Assembly: GCA_002401955.1 (NCBI GenBank)
Contig: NVUQ01000005.1
Coordinates: 36,342 to 100,341 of the forward strand
Source of the DNA: Flavobacteriales bacterium
GTDB taxonomy: Bacteria > Bacteroidota > Bacteroidia > Flavobacteriales_E > Vicingaceae
DNA length: 64,000 nt
Reading direction: 5' to 3'
The notes beneath the pieces were generated by a model, which saw only the letters and a program-made list of their open reading frames with translations, ran no database searches and had not been told where the DNA came from. How positions within the stretch are numbered: position 1 is the stretch's first letter; the number at the start of each line of letters is the position of its first letter. This document shows, in pieces, positions 46,095-55,740 of the stretch. Made by a program: the position numbers and the translations under genes.

Positions 46095-46562
46095 ATGAAA
46101 AAACTAATAACAGGATTTGTAATAGCAGTAAGTTTAATAGCTTGTGAGCCAGAAGGTAGAGTTTATGTAGAACATCAAGAATTATCACCAGAATTAGAAT
46201 GGTTAAAAAAAGATGTTAGAACATTTAAAGTCCCTGTGGAAGATCATACTGTAGCTTATAATTTAAGTTTGTCTTTTAGGTATGCAACAGGCTATCAATA
46301 TGAAGTAGCACAAGTAAAAGTAACAGAGACTTCGCCAAGTGGAGTAGAAACAGTTAATGAGTACGACTTAAAAGTAAGAGAGGCCAATGGTGATTACCTA
46401 GGTGAAGCAGGTTTAGATATTTGGGATAGTGAGCATTTGGTAGAATCTAACAAGAAATATTCAGAAAAAGGAACTTATACTTATGTAATTGAGCAAAACA
46501 CACCAGTTGATCCATTAAACTTTGCTATGGAAATAGGTGTTGTTTTGGATAAGGTTAAATAG
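46095..46562 (+). CDS. GldH-like gliding motility lipoprotein
   Basis: From the ATG at 46095 the protein is 155 residues; a start at 46068 would overlap the protease gene. It has a lipobox LIAC (Cys17) and a beta-rich body with YNLSLSFRYATGYQ, a DYLGEAGLDIWD segment and GTYTYVIEQN near the end, matching the GldH pattern of the type IX gliding machinery. With PorT at 49257 it shows the organism has T9SS. Whether it glides is not shown. Confidence 0.7.
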   Translation: MKKLITGFVIAVSLIACEPEGRVYVEHQELSPELEWLKKDVRTFKVPVEDHTVAYNLSLSFRYATGYQYEVAQVKVTETSPSGVETVNEYDLKVREANGDYLGEAGLDIWDSEHLVESNKKYSEKGTYTYVIEQNTPVDPLNFAMEIGVVLDKVK

Positions 46563-46564
46563 TT

Positions 46565-46725
46565 TTAGTTATCGCCTCAGCACACTTTTGCCCATCAATA
46601 GCTGCAGAAACATTTCCTCCAGTACAGCCAGCACCTTCTGCATAAGGGTATAAGCTTTTTTCTATTGCTTTATGAAACTCTAACCCTGCTAAAGCTCCGT
46701 GTTTTTTGTAAGGTTCTATATCTTA
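46565..46725 (-). pseudogene. Broken duplicate of the FAD-dependent oxidoreductase C-terminus
   Basis: This stretch matches the end of the intact gene at 47629-49179 in two joined pieces: about 47640-47725 and 48040-48110. The 300-odd bases between are deleted, and in the intact gene both edges carry the heptamer ATAAGCC, so the loss looks like deletion between short direct repeats. No start or full domain survives. The MITE-like element begins 15 bp to its right. Confidence 0.8.
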
Positions 46726-46740
46726 ACGTACATAACTCTA

Positions 46741-46855
46741 ATACCGATTTGTAATCAAAATGCTCGATAATTTCGTTACTCTCATTCTCAGGCTTTGATT
46801 ATCTATCGGCATTATACAAAAAACATTGTTGGGTATTTTGAAATTAAATTGGTAT
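46741..46855. mobile_element. MITE-like element, copy 1 (115 bp)
   Basis: Imperfect terminal inverted repeats ATACCGATTT and AAATTGGTAT (9 of 10) enclose sub-terminal TAATCAAA and TTTGATTA. A near-identical 115-bp copy lies at 60651-60765. No coding sequence is present. It sits next to the broken gene duplicate, and the rest of the 46563-46932 gap shows nothing else. Confidence 0.8.
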
Positions 46856-46932
46856 AAGTCTAATGTCTTGTGATCCAGAAGAGAGTATGTATAAATGAGG
46901 TGTGTTTTATCCCTACTTTTATTTCACAAATA

Positions 46933-47613
46933 TTATTGTAGAGAGTTCAAAGCTTTATCAATCGCTTCTTTTATTATGATACCACTACCTGTCCCTGCTG
47001 AATGGCTGTTGAAAATATATTTGCCATCTTTCCCAATTATTTGATTTTGAGGATAGCTATGCACATCTAATAGACTTATTAATTGATCGTTTAATTCAGC
47101 TATTGGATATAAAAAAGGTCTTTTCTCTAAATATTTTTGAAGTTGAGCCTTCTTGCTTTTTGCGAAAGAAATGAAAACAATATTAGGGTTATCTTTGTAT
47201 TTATTGTAGATAGCATTAAGAGTTCTACGTTCAAATTCGCAGGGGAGACAGCCAATAAACCAAAAATTGACAACGATAATTTTACCATTGTATAGTTTGG
47301 TGCTAAAAAGATTTCCATTGATATCTTTCACTTTTATTTCAGGAAAATCATTACCTAATTTATCCGTTATTACCGTTCTTTTTCTAGTCTCTTCTACTTC
47401 TAGTTCTAATTCACCTTCTTGCCACGGCACTAGGGTTCTTATCCTTGTTTTAGTATTATGTTTGGCTCTATATTCTCCATTTATGGTATAGGAGTAAAAT
47501 TCCTCAAAACCTATTGTGTCTTTGTTGAAATTAAGAAAAGTGGGTTTTGCTTTTTGACTATAACCAACTGTTGATATTAATATTAAATAAGTAAAGAATA
47601 ATATTTTTTTCAT
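46933..47613 (-). CDS. TlpA-like thioredoxin-fold protein
   Basis: The 226-residue protein has a signal peptide (1-19), a short N-terminal domain and a thioredoxin fold with Cys122-x-x-Cys125 (IGCLPCEFERR), flanked by VVNFWF and HSYPQNQIIGKDG (cis-Pro region). It is likely a periplasmic thiol-disulfide oxidoreductase. It is placed between the intact FAD enzyme gene and that gene's broken duplicate, so the local duplication may have carried or captured it. Confidence 0.85.
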   Translation of the reverse strand: MKKILFFTYLILISTVGYSQKAKPTFLNFNKDTIGFEEFYSYTINGEYRAKHNTKTRIRTLVPWQEGELELEVEETRKRTVITDKLGNDFPEIKVKDINGNLFSTKLYNGKIIVVNFWFIGCLPCEFERRTLNAIYNKYKDNPNIVFISFAKSKKAQLQKYLEKRPFLYPIAELNDQLISLLDVHSYPQNQIIGKDGKYIFNSHSAGTGSGIIIKEAIDKALNSLQ

Positions 47614-47628
47614 GTTAAAAATTGTTAT

Positions 47629-49179
47629 TTATTGATTTTTAATAGCCTCAGCACATTTCTGTCCATCAATAGCTGCAGAAACAATTCCTCCAGCATAGCC
47701 AGCACCTTCACCACAAGGGTATAAGCCTTTTACATCTGGATGTTGAAATGTTTCTCTATCTCTAGGTATTTTTACAGGAGAAGAAGTCCTGCTTTCTACA
47801 CCAACAACAATAGCATCTTCATGCATATAACCTCTCATTTTATTGCCAAACATTACAAAAGCTTCTTGTAGTCTTCTAGTAATCGCTTTAGGTAAAACAT
47901 CGTGTAAAGGAGCACTAACAACACCAGGAGTGTAAGAACATTCTGGTAAATCAGTAGAAACTCTTCCTTTTATAAAATCTGATAAACGTTGGGCCGGAGC
48001 AAATTGTCCTGTATTATTTTTATTTCCAGCAGTTTCATAAGCCCTTTTTTCTATTGCTTTCTGAAACTCTAACCCTGCTAAAGCTCCGTGTTTTTTATAA
48101 GGTTCTATATCTTCAGCCTCAACAGTAACAACAATACCTGAGTTTGCATAAGGATTGTTTCTTTTTGATGGCGACCATCCATTAGTTACAATTTCTCCAG
48201 GAGCAGTTGCACAAGGAGCAATTATACCTCCCGGACACATACAAAATGAAAATACACCACGCTGTTTTACTTGTTGCACTAATTTATAAGTAGCAGGAGG
48301 GAGAAACTCACTTTTTTCTTTACAATGGTATTGAATAGAATCAATTAATTGCTGAGGGTGTTCAACTCTAACACCTAATGCGAAAGGTTTATTTTCAATC
48401 GCTATACCTTTGTCGTTTAATAAATAAAATATATCTCTTGCCGAATGTCCTGTTGCTAAAATAAGGTTTTTAGAAAGGATTTCTTTTCCATTTTGAGTAA
48501 CAATGCCTTTAACTTGTTTATTTTCAATTAGGATGTCTGTAAGCTTTGTATCAAACAAAACATCTCCACCATGCTTTTCAATTGTTTCTCTAATTGCTGT
48601 TACAACTTTTGGCAATTTATTAGTTCCAATATGAGGATGAGCATCAACCAAAATATCTTCAGGAGCACCGTGTTGCACTAAAGTTGCTAGAATATCATTT
48701 ACATCGCCCCTTTTTTTAGAGCGAGTATATAGCTTTCCGTCAGAATAGGTTCCAGCCCCACCTTCACCAAAGCAGTAGTTAGACTCTGGATTAACAATAT
48801 GATCTTTGTTGATGGCCGCTAAATCTCTTCTTCTACTTCTTACATCTTTACCTCTTTCAATAACAATAGGTTTATAGCCTAATTCAATCGATTTAAGAGC
48901 AGCAAACATTCCTGCTGGGCCAAAACCTACAATAACTACTGGTTTTGCATCAGCAACGTTTTGATACGTTTTGTTATTAATTACTTCAGGAATAGTTTCT
49001 CCATCTAAATAAACTTCTATTTTTAAGTTTATAGTGACAGGTTTTCTACGTGCATCAATAGAGCGTTTCAGAATTTTAAATTCAAAATCTGAAGTGTTAA
49101 ATTCTTCTACTAATAATTCTTTTAACAGTTCCGAATTAGCTGCTGTTTCTGGTAAAACGGATAATTGGATGATTTCCAT
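47629..49179 (-). CDS. FAD-dependent dehydrogenase (COG2509-type)
   Basis: The 516-residue flavoprotein has a dinucleotide motif VIVGFGPAGMFAALKSIELG (about 82-101), then IERGKDVRSRRRDLAAI, NYCFGEGGAGTYSDGKLYTR, LATGHSARDIF, CPGGIIAPC and the C-terminal PCGEGAGYAGGIVSAA. This matches the uncharacterised FAD-dependent dehydrogenase family found in many bacteria; its substrate is unknown. The start is placed before a distinct N-terminal domain of about 75 residues. A fragmentary copy of its C-terminus is at 46565-46725. Confidence 0.86.
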   Translation of the reverse strand: MEIIQLSVLPETAANSELLKELLVEEFNTSDFEFKILKRSIDARRKPVTINLKIEVYLDGETIPEVINNKTYQNVADAKPVVIVGFGPAGMFAALKSIELGYKPIVIERGKDVRSRRRDLAAINKDHIVNPESNYCFGEGGAGTYSDGKLYTRSKKRGDVNDILATLVQHGAPEDILVDAHPHIGTNKLPKVVTAIRETIEKHGGDVLFDTKLTDILIENKQVKGIVTQNGKEILSKNLILATGHSARDIFYLLNDKGIAIENKPFALGVRVEHPQQLIDSIQYHCKEKSEFLPPATYKLVQQVKQRGVFSFCMCPGGIIAPCATAPGEIVTNGWSPSKRNNPYANSGIVVTVEAEDIEPYKKHGALAGLEFQKAIEKRAYETAGNKNNTGQFAPAQRLSDFIKGRVSTDLPECSYTPGVVSAPLHDVLPKAITRRLQEAFVMFGNKMRGYMHEDAIVVGVESRTSSPVKIPRDRETFQHPDVKGLYPCGEGAGYAGGIVSAAIDGQKCAEAIKNQ

Positions 49180-49230
49180 AGAGGATTAGAAGTTAATAAT
49201 TGATGATTTGAAATTAATAATAAGGCCCAT

Positions 49231-49253
49231 AAAACTCTAATTTTCAATTAGGG
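49231..49253 (-). terminator. Possible terminator of the porT gene
   Basis: On the minus strand CCCTAATTGAAAATTAGAG forms a short stem (CTAATT with AATTAG) followed by TTTT, just after the PorT-like stop. Confidence 0.45.
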
Positions 49254-49256
49254 TGA

Positions 49257-49991
49257 TTACCCTTCAAAAGTAAGTGATAATAGAAACATTTTAGAATTGA
49301 TTTTATCAATAGGACTACTAAATTGTGTGTCATCATGATCCAATAAATCCCTTATTCCGTAAGACATTTTTAGCTCAATCCCAAATTTAAAATATTCCAA
49401 ATAAAAATCAGTTCCAAAACCAATTTCAGCTAAATAGTCATCTCTCTTTATAGCAACAATAATATCCTTAGGATTAGTAGAGAAATTTTCATGACCAGCG
49501 TTAGAAGCTAAATCTAAACTATAAGATCCTCCAGCTAAAATATAAGCACTAAAATTATTTACCCTAACCGACTTATATTTAATAACTAAAGGAAAGTTAA
49601 TTAAAGTGGATTCTATTGTTTTGGTATATTTTTTAGGACCTTCATAAGTCTCGAAAGTATAGACTAAGTTCCGTGAAGAAAAAGCAAGGTTTGGAGTAAA
49701 ACGTAAGCTAAAATAACGCCCTAAATGCATAGAAGAAATAATACCTAAATTAAATCCTGTACTCGATTTTGGGTCTAAAACATAAAGACTATCAGCACCA
49801 GTATTAGCGGTAGTAGGAGGGTGGCGCTGAACATAAAAATTAGCAGAATTAATTCCTAATAGAAATCCGAAATGCATAAAACGATGGTCGAATTTAGGTA
49901 AATTCTTAGTGGTAGCCTTTTGCCCATAAACACCTGTAAAAAGTGAGAGGAAAAGTAGTAGTAGTAATATGAATATTTTATTTTTATGCAT
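49257..49991 (-). CDS. porT: PorT-like T9SS outer-membrane protein
   Basis: The 244-residue protein has a signal peptide (about 1-23) and amphipathic beta strands typical of an eight-strand outer-membrane barrel, with FDHRFMHFGFLLGINSANF near the start and KMFLLSLTFEG at the end, matching the PorT/SprT family required for type IX secretion. It lies directly downstream of ubiE, the arrangement usual in flavobacteria. This fits the T9SS cargo seen at 947-4462. Confidence 0.85.
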   Translation of the reverse strand: MHKNKIFILLLLLFLSLFTGVYGQKATTKNLPKFDHRFMHFGFLLGINSANFYVQRHPPTTANTGADSLYVLDPKSSTGFNLGIISSMHLGRYFSLRFTPNLAFSSRNLVYTFETYEGPKKYTKTIESTLINFPLVIKYKSVRVNNFSAYILAGGSYSLDLASNAGHENFSTNPKDIIVAIKRDDYLAEIGFGTDFYLEYFKFGIELKMSYGIRDLLDHDDTQFSSPIDKINSKMFLLSLTFEG

Positions 49992-50028
49992 TACCTTTTT
50001 CAGAACTAATAACGACTATATTTTAGTT

Positions 50029-50739
50029 TTATTTGCTTGCCTTATAAATTGAGGCAATTCCAAACATAAGTCTTATTGTTGTTGGGTTTTTATATCCCAC
50101 TTTTGTTAAAATTTTAGTAAACTCTTCTCCATCAGGAAAAGCATTTACAGATTCTGGTAAGTAGCTGTAAGCATTGTTATCTTTGGATACTAATTTGCCA
50201 ATACCAGGAAGAATCTTATTAAAGTAGAATTTAATTAAAGCTGATTTTGGTTTAGAGCACTCCAAAATAACGGCTGTACCATTAGGTTTTAAAACCCTAA
50301 GCATTTCACTCAATCCTTTTTCTAAATTTTCAAAATTTCTAACACCAAAACCAACGGTGTAAGCATCAAACGTATTGTCGTTAAACTCTAAGTTTTCAGA
50401 ATCGCCAAGCTTTAATTCAATAATATCTTGTAAACCTTTATTCTTAATCTTTTCATTTCCTACAGCTAACATCCCTTCAGAAATATCAATACCAATAACT
50501 TTTGTAGGATTTAATTTTAAAGCCTCAATAGCAAAATCACCAGTACCAGTAGCAATGTCTAAAATTTGTTTAGGCTTCGAATCTTTAAGTAAGCCAATTG
50601 CTTTTCTTCTCCATAGAATATCAATTCCTAATGATAAAAAATGATTTAAAAAATCATAATTCTTAGAGATGTTATTAAACATTGTAGCAACTTGTTCTTT
50701 CTTGCTTTCAGTGTTTTCTTTGTAAGGAATTACAGCCAT
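50029..50739 (-). CDS. ubiE: Demethylmenaquinone methyltransferase
   Basis: The 236-residue protein has the UbiE/MenG family signature: [21 protein letters not shown] at the start, SAM motif [14 protein letters not shown] (62-75), GIDISEGML and [17 protein letters not shown]. It carries out the last methylation in menaquinone synthesis. It is followed by porT after a short gap and starts 5 bp after the heptose kinase stop, so it is probably in one operon with it. Confidence 0.94.
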   Translation of the reverse strand: MAVIPYKENTESKKEQVATMFNNISKNYDFLNHFLSLGIDILWRRKAIGLLKDSKPKQILDIATGTGDFAIEALKLNPTKVIGIDISEGMLAVGNEKIKNKGLQDIIELKLGDSENLEFNDNTFDAYTVGFGVRNFENLEKGLSEMLRVLKPNGTAVILECSKPKSALIKFYFNKILPGIGKLVSKDNNAYSYLPESVNAFPDGEEFTKILTKVGYKNPTTIRLMFGIASIYKASK

Positions 50740-50744
50740 TAAAA

Positions 50745-51743
50745 TTAATTTAAATTAGCTATTACTTCTGATCGTAATTGATCTTTATCTATAGGAACAA
50801 CTCCAACGCTTTCACAAACTAAGCCTCCCGCAAGATTCGCTATTTCAGCAATTACATCAATAGGTTGGTTTAATGCTAAACAAAGTGAAGCAACACTAAT
50901 AACAGTATCTCCAGCACCAGAAACATCAGCAATATCCCTTACATGAGCAGAAATTTGTTTTAATGTAGAGTTATCTTTTATCAAAACACCATATTCAGAA
51001 AGGGTAATAAAGTTTATTTTATTATGCTGAGAGCTATTTAACTGATCTATTGCAGCCTCTACTTCTTTAACATTTGAAGGGTCAATTTCTATGTTCAAGC
51101 CTTCTTTTAGTTCTTTAAGATTAGGTTTAAAAAGTGTTGCGTTTTTATAATTAGCAAAATTCTTTTTCTTAGGGTCAACAGTAGTTGGTATGTTCTTGTC
51201 ATTACAAATAGTAATTACTTCTTCAATTAACTCTTTAGTAATAACACCCTTATCGTAATCTTGAAAAATAACAATATCTATTTTTTGATTATTAATTAAA
51301 GTAATTATTGCTTTAAGTAGTGCTGTGTTTTCGTTTACTGATAGGGGAGTATCAACCTCAGAATCCACACGTATAACTTGATGATTATTACCAATAACTC
51401 TAGTCTTAACTGTGGTAATACGTTCTTTACTTTTTATGATTCCTTTTGTATTTAATTGTTCAGTTTTTAAGAGTTCATCAAATGTTTCTGAATCACTGTC
51501 TTGCCCTATAACAGAGCATAATATTGGATTAGCACCTAAAGCTTTTATGTTTAACGCTACATTAGCTGCACCACCTAAACGATTATTTTTTTTGGTTACA
51601 GAAACGATTGGTACTGGAGCTTCAGGAGAAATTCGATTAACATCACCATAATAGTAAGAATCAATCATAACATCTCCAATAATCAACACATTTAAGTTGT
51701 TGAAACTATTAAACAGGTTAACTATTTCGTTTTTATTTATCAT
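50745..51743 (-). CDS. D-glycero-D-manno-heptose-7-phosphate kinase (RfaE1/HldE N-terminal type)
   Basis: The 332-residue protein is a PfkB-type sugar kinase with [18 protein letters not shown] at the start, [21 protein letters not shown] and the ATP-site motif [14 protein letters not shown]. This is the kinase half of HldE without the nucleotidyltransferase domain. It feeds ADP-heptose synthesis for LPS core. It sits 1 bp after the aminotransferase stop and 5 bp before ubiE. Confidence 0.85.
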   Translation of the reverse strand: MINKNEIVNLFNSFNNLNVLIIGDVMIDSYYYGDVNRISPEAPVPIVSVTKKNNRLGGAANVALNIKALGANPILCSVIGQDSDSETFDELLKTEQLNTKGIIKSKERITTVKTRVIGNNHQVIRVDSEVDTPLSVNENTALLKAIITLINNQKIDIVIFQDYDKGVITKELIEEVITICNDKNIPTTVDPKKKNFANYKNATLFKPNLKELKEGLNIEIDPSNVKEVEAAIDQLNSSQHNKINFITLSEYGVLIKDNSTLKQISAHVRDIADVSGAGDTVISVASLCLALNQPIDVIAEIANLAGGLVCESVGVVPIDKDQLRSEVIANLN

Positions 51744-51744
51744 C

Positions 51745-52989
51745 TTAATGCAGTAAAGCTAAAGTTTCTTTTATTCGTTTAATGGCTTCGGTTAATACTT
51801 CTTCTGAAGCCGCATAAGAAAGCCTAATACAGTTAGGGTCACCAAAAGCTTCACCAGTTACCAGAGCAACTAATCCTTTATTTAAAAGGTACATGGTTAA
51901 ATCAGTAGCATTGTTTATTGTTGTTTCACCATCAGTTTTACCAAAGTAACTCGTAACATCTGGAAAAACATAAAAAGCCCCTTTAGGATTGTTAAGTTTT
52001 AATCCAGGAATATCATTCATTAAAGAAAGCACCAATTCTCTTCTTTTTTCAAAAGATTTTCTCATTTCTGAAGTGCATGATGGATCTGCTTCTAATGCTG
52101 CTTGCGCGGCTTTTTGAGCAATACTACAAGTTCCTGACGTAAATTGTCCTTGCATTTTTATACAGGCATCAGCAATCCATTTTGGAGCAGCTAAATAACC
52201 AATTCTCCAACCTGTCATAGCAAAACCTTTAGAAACACCGTTAACGGTAATTACTTGATCTTTTATAAAATCAAATTGAGCAATGCTTTCATGTTTACCC
52301 GTAAAGCTAATGTGCTCGTAAATCTCATCAGAAACAATTAATATATTAGGGTACTCGGCAATTAACTGTGCAATGTCGTGTAATTCATCTTTAGAATATA
52401 CAGAACCGCTAGGGTTGCAAGGAGTACTAAACCAAATCATTCTTGTTTTATCTGTTATTGCAGCTTTTATTTGAGCAACACTAACTTTAAAATCTTGGTC
52501 TATTGTTGTTGGTAATCCAACAGGCGTAGCACCAGCAATTTTTATTATTTCATGATAACTTACCCAGTAAGGAGCAGGAATTATAACTTGATCTCCAGGG
52601 TTTAAAAGACTAATAGAAATATTAGCTAATGTATGCTTTGCACCTGTAGATACTACAATTTGTTCTGGTGTATAATCTAAATCATTATCACGCTTAAACT
52701 TTTGTGAAATAGCTTCTCTTAACTCAGGATAACCCGGAACAGGTGTGTAATGCGTATAGTTTTCGTCAATTGCTTTTTTTGCCGCATCTTTAATAAATTG
52801 AGGCGTATCAAAATCTGGTTCACCAATACTTAAACTAATAATGTCTTTTCCTTCAGCTTTTAATTCCCTACTCAATCTAGTCATAGCTAGAGTTTGAGAT
52901 TCGCTAAGATTGTTTAAAGTGTTTGATAACTGATTGTTTAAAGTGTTTGATAACTGATTATCTAATGTGTTTGATAACTGATTGTTCAT
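51745..52989 (-). CDS. Pyridoxal-phosphate aspartate aminotransferase
   Basis: The 414-residue class I aminotransferase has IISLSIGEPDFDTP near 53, the PLP lysine in NGVSKGFAMTGWRIGYLAAP, and CNPSGSVYS. It should convert aspartate and 2-oxoglutarate to oxaloacetate and glutamate. The first ~25 residues are an unusual NQLSNTLN octapeptide repeated in tandem (24-bp unit, about 52912-52986) before the normal family start LSESQTLAMTRLS. The ATG at 52989 is the only upstream start. Confidence 0.9.
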   Translation of the reverse strand: MNNQLSNTLDNQLSNTLNNQLSNTLNNLSESQTLAMTRLSRELKAEGKDIISLSIGEPDFDTPQFIKDAAKKAIDENYTHYTPVPGYPELREAISQKFKRDNDLDYTPEQIVVSTGAKHTLANISISLLNPGDQVIIPAPYWVSYHEIIKIAGATPVGLPTTIDQDFKVSVAQIKAAITDKTRMIWFSTPCNPSGSVYSKDELHDIAQLIAEYPNILIVSDEIYEHISFTGKHESIAQFDFIKDQVITVNGVSKGFAMTGWRIGYLAAPKWIADACIKMQGQFTSGTCSIAQKAAQAALEADPSCTSEMRKSFEKRRELVLSLMNDIPGLKLNNPKGAFYVFPDVTSYFGKTDGETTINNATDLTMYLLNKGLVALVTGEAFGDPNCIRLSYAASEEVLTEAIKRIKETLALLH

Positions 52990-53050
52990 GGTTATAATAA
53001 ATAAGCAACGAAATTAATAAAATTGTGCTTAATACCTATGTTGTTTAGTG

Positions 53051-53116
53051 TCATTCTGAACAATATTTTGGATCAACTTTAGTTGATTTATAAAATGAAG
53101 TGAAGAATCTTTTTTA
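53051..53116. repeat. Possible interspersed intergenic repeat
   Basis: TGTCATTCTGAAC is followed by ATCAACTTTAGTTGAT (a small hairpin) and GAAGTGAAGAATC. Sequences of this kind (GTCATTCTGA...GAAGAATCT) recur between genes in bacterial genomes. Only one copy is seen here, so the call is tentative. The rest of the 52990-53172 gap holds nothing recognised. Confidence 0.3.
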
Positions 53117-53172
53117 TTAAAAACATAGGTTCTTTTAATTTTATATTTTTACCATTATTATTAAATCAATTT

Positions 53173-53694
53173 ATGGAAACTTTTTTAGAGATATTAAAAT
53201 ACATTTTACCATCATTAATCATGTTTGGTGCACTTTACTTTGTGATGAATCGATTTATGGATACCGAACATAGAAAGCAGTTATTGTTGTTAAGAAAAGA
53301 AAATCAAAAAATAATTACACCACTTAGGCTGCAAGCTTATGAGCGATTAATTTTGTTTTTAGAACGAATTTCTATGGATAAATTAGTATTAAGGATAAAT
53401 AAACCAGGGATGAGTTCTAATTTACTTAAGGCAGATTTACTTAGAGCAATTCAACAAGAGTTTGAGCATAACCTTACACAACAGTTGTACATATCAAACA
53501 CATCATGGGAAACAGTAAAAAAAGCGAAAGACGAATCAATTAAGATTGTTAACTTGGCTGGAGCCCAAATGAAACCTAATGCAAAAGCAACTGATTTAGG
53601 GAAAAAGATATTCGAAATTATGATAAAGCTAGAGAAATCACCCTCTCAAATTGCGGTTCTTATTCTTAAAAATGAAATTAGACAGTTGTTTTAA
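53173..53694 (+). CDS. Conserved membrane-anchored protein, function unknown
   Basis: The 173-residue protein has one N-terminal membrane helix (about 8-26) and a helical cytoplasmic body (KIITPLRLQAYERLILFLERI, KADLLRAIQQEFEHNLTQQLY). This resembles a Bacteroidota-specific family of unknown function. The gene ends 4 bp into the convergent outer-membrane protein gene. Confidence 0.72.
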   Translation: METFLEILKYILPSLIMFGALYFVMNRFMDTEHRKQLLLLRKENQKIITPLRLQAYERLILFLERISMDKLVLRINKPGMSSNLLKADLLRAIQQEFEHNLTQQLYISNTSWETVKKAKDESIKIVNLAGAQMKPNAKATDLGKKIFEIMIKLEKSPSQIAVLILKNEIRQLF

Positions 53695-54530
53695 TTGAAA
53701 GGATTGATAGCAAATCCAAAGTTAAAATTTAATTGAGTAAACCAGAAATGTTGACTTGCACGATCATTTTCATTAGACGTGGTTCTGATGTCTGGCATGT
53801 TAATAAAGCCCCCTTTATATTCTGACCTAAGAAAAAAGAATTTATAAAAAGTGATGTTTAACCCGGCTTTAGCACCAAAACCATAACCTGCAAAATGAAA
53901 TTCATCATGATTTTCATTTCCATATAATGTAACATTAGATTTTGGCATAAGAGCTCCCAAACCAAAACCTAAGAGGTAATCTAATTGGATTTTTTCCTTA
54001 TTCGTTTTTAGCCCAATTAAGTCAAAAATATTTTTGTTATAGGTTATTTCTGCATTTAAATAGTTTAAACCATCTGTATGTTCAAATTTTAAAAAGCTTG
54101 GGTTAATGGTAAAATCATTATTGTCATAAGACCCATTATATTCACTTTCATCATTAATTTCTCCTGAAATTTTTACATCTTGAATATCTACCATTACGTA
54201 TTTCATGTGGTCAACTCCAACAGAAATATCAATATTATCGTTAATAAAATAACCTAATCTAAAATTGGTTTGAGGAATAGTTATAGTAGATAGACCAAAG
54301 TAAACACCCCAATCAAAAGCTGTTTGTCTATCTGTTGCTTCAACATCGTTTAGAGTAAAATCGTAATTATCACCAGTAAAATGTATATCAGAGTTGGTGT
54401 ACCATCCTCTGTTCCAACCCCAAAAAGCATAAATTTTACCTTTATTGGTTTTAACTTCTTTAATATCCTGGGCGTTAGTTATAAAACTAGGGAGCAATAA
54501 TAACAGTAAAATGGACAATCTCATAATCAT
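53691..54530 (-). CDS. Outer-membrane beta-barrel protein
   Basis: The 279-residue protein has a signal peptide (about 1-20, ending TNAQ). It has strands of alternating hydrophobic residues with aromatic girdles (KIYAFWGWNRGWYTNSDIHF, FRLGYFINDNIDISVGVDH) and ends LNFNFGFAINPFN, with the terminal aromatic residue expected for BAM insertion. Function unknown. It overlaps the 3' end of the convergent membrane-protein gene by 4 bp. Confidence 0.75.
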   Translation of the reverse strand: MIMRLSILLLLLLPSFITNAQDIKEVKTNKGKIYAFWGWNRGWYTNSDIHFTGDNYDFTLNDVEATDRQTAFDWGVYFGLSTITIPQTNFRLGYFINDNIDISVGVDHMKYVMVDIQDVKISGEINDESEYNGSYDNNDFTINPSFLKFEHTDGLNYLNAEITYNKNIFDLIGLKTNKEKIQLDYLLGFGLGALMPKSNVTLYGNENHDEFHFAGYGFGAKAGLNITFYKFFFLRSEYKGGFINMPDIRTTSNENDRASQHFWFTQLNFNFGFAINPFN

Positions 54531-54569
54531 TATTAAAGGGCAAAGTTAATCTGAATTATTTTAATAGGA

Positions 54570-55595
54570 TTATGATTTGTTTTTAAATATGGCTATCAAT
54601 TCTTTAGCCGCTTTAAATGGACTTGTCCCTCCATCTAAAACACTGGTTTCTAGTTCTTTTAATTTTCTTGAAACATTTTTATCAGAATAAAAAAGAGACA
54701 TAATAGATGATTGAATAGTATGTTCTAGCCAAAATTTAGCCTGTTGTTTTCGATTTTCATTAAATGAAGAATTTATAGTGGTTAGGTTTATAAAGTTTTC
54801 AACAACCTCCCAAATGGAATCAATTCCTTTGTTCTCGGTAGCAGAACATGAGTTCACTACAGGTATCCAGTTGTTTTTGTTGGGAGGAAAAAAATGTATG
54901 GCATTTTTATATTCTCGAATAGCAAGGTTTGCTTTGTCTATATTTTCACCATCAGCTTTATTGATGAAAATGCCATCGGCAATTTCCATAATTCCTCTTT
55001 TAATCCCTTGTAATTCATCTCCAGCACCAGCAAGCATAAGTAGTAAGAAGAAATCAACCATCGATTTCACCTCTATTTCTGATTGCCCAACACCAACCGT
55101 TTCAATTAAAATAACATCAAAACCAGCGGTTTCACATAAAATAATAGATTCTCTTGTTGCTTTTGCAACCCCACCTAAAGTACCAGAAGAAGGTGAAGGA
55201 CGAATAAAGGCATCATTATTAATAGATAGTCGATTCATTCGAGTTTTATCGCCCAGAATACTGCCACCGCTTTTTTTGCTGCTAGGATCAATAGCTAAAA
55301 CAGCTATTTTTTTCTTTTTTTCTTCAATCAAATAAGAACCCAAAGCTTCAATAAGGGTGCTTTTTCCAACTCCAGGAACACCAGTTATACCAATTCTTAC
55401 AGAATTACCAGAAAAAGGCAAAGAAAGCTCAATTAGCTCTTCAGCAATTTTCTGATGTTTAGGATTGGTACTTTCTATTAAAGTGATTGCTTTGCTTAAA
55501 ACTGCCCTATTTCCATCTTTAATAGCAGTTAAGTATTCCTTTGCTGACAAAGGGTCTTTAACGGTAATTTTTATTTTATTTATGTTCTTTTTCAT
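54570..55595 (-). CDS. meaB: Methylmalonyl-CoA mutase-associated GTPase MeaB
   Basis: The 341-residue G3E-family GTPase has P-loop GITGVPGVGKSTLIEALG (71-88), AIDPSSKKSGGSILGDKTRM, a DVILIETVGVGQSE segment and NKADGEN. MeaB protects and reactivates the cobalamin-dependent methylmalonyl-CoA mutase. The mutase genes are not in the window. The gene is followed by an outer-membrane protein gene. Confidence 0.92.
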   Translation of the reverse strand: MKKNINKIKITVKDPLSAKEYLTAIKDGNRAVLSKAITLIESTNPKHQKIAEELIELSLPFSGNSVRIGITGVPGVGKSTLIEALGSYLIEEKKKKIAVLAIDPSSKKSGGSILGDKTRMNRLSINNDAFIRPSPSSGTLGGVAKATRESIILCETAGFDVILIETVGVGQSEIEVKSMVDFFLLLMLAGAGDELQGIKRGIMEIADGIFINKADGENIDKANLAIREYKNAIHFFPPNKNNWIPVVNSCSATENKGIDSIWEVVENFINLTTINSSFNENRKQQAKFWLEHTIQSSIMSLFYSDKNVSRKLKELETSVLDGGTSPFKAAKELIAIFKNKS

Positions 55596-55740
55596 ATTTA
55601 TTATGAGAATAAAAGTAATAAAATTAACATCACAATGTTGAAAAACTCATCGGCAAAAACAACCTTTTGGTCGTTATTTTCGTTATATTTATAGTCTAAA
55701 GGTAAAAAAATACCTTTACTCTAAACAAATATGCCGAATT

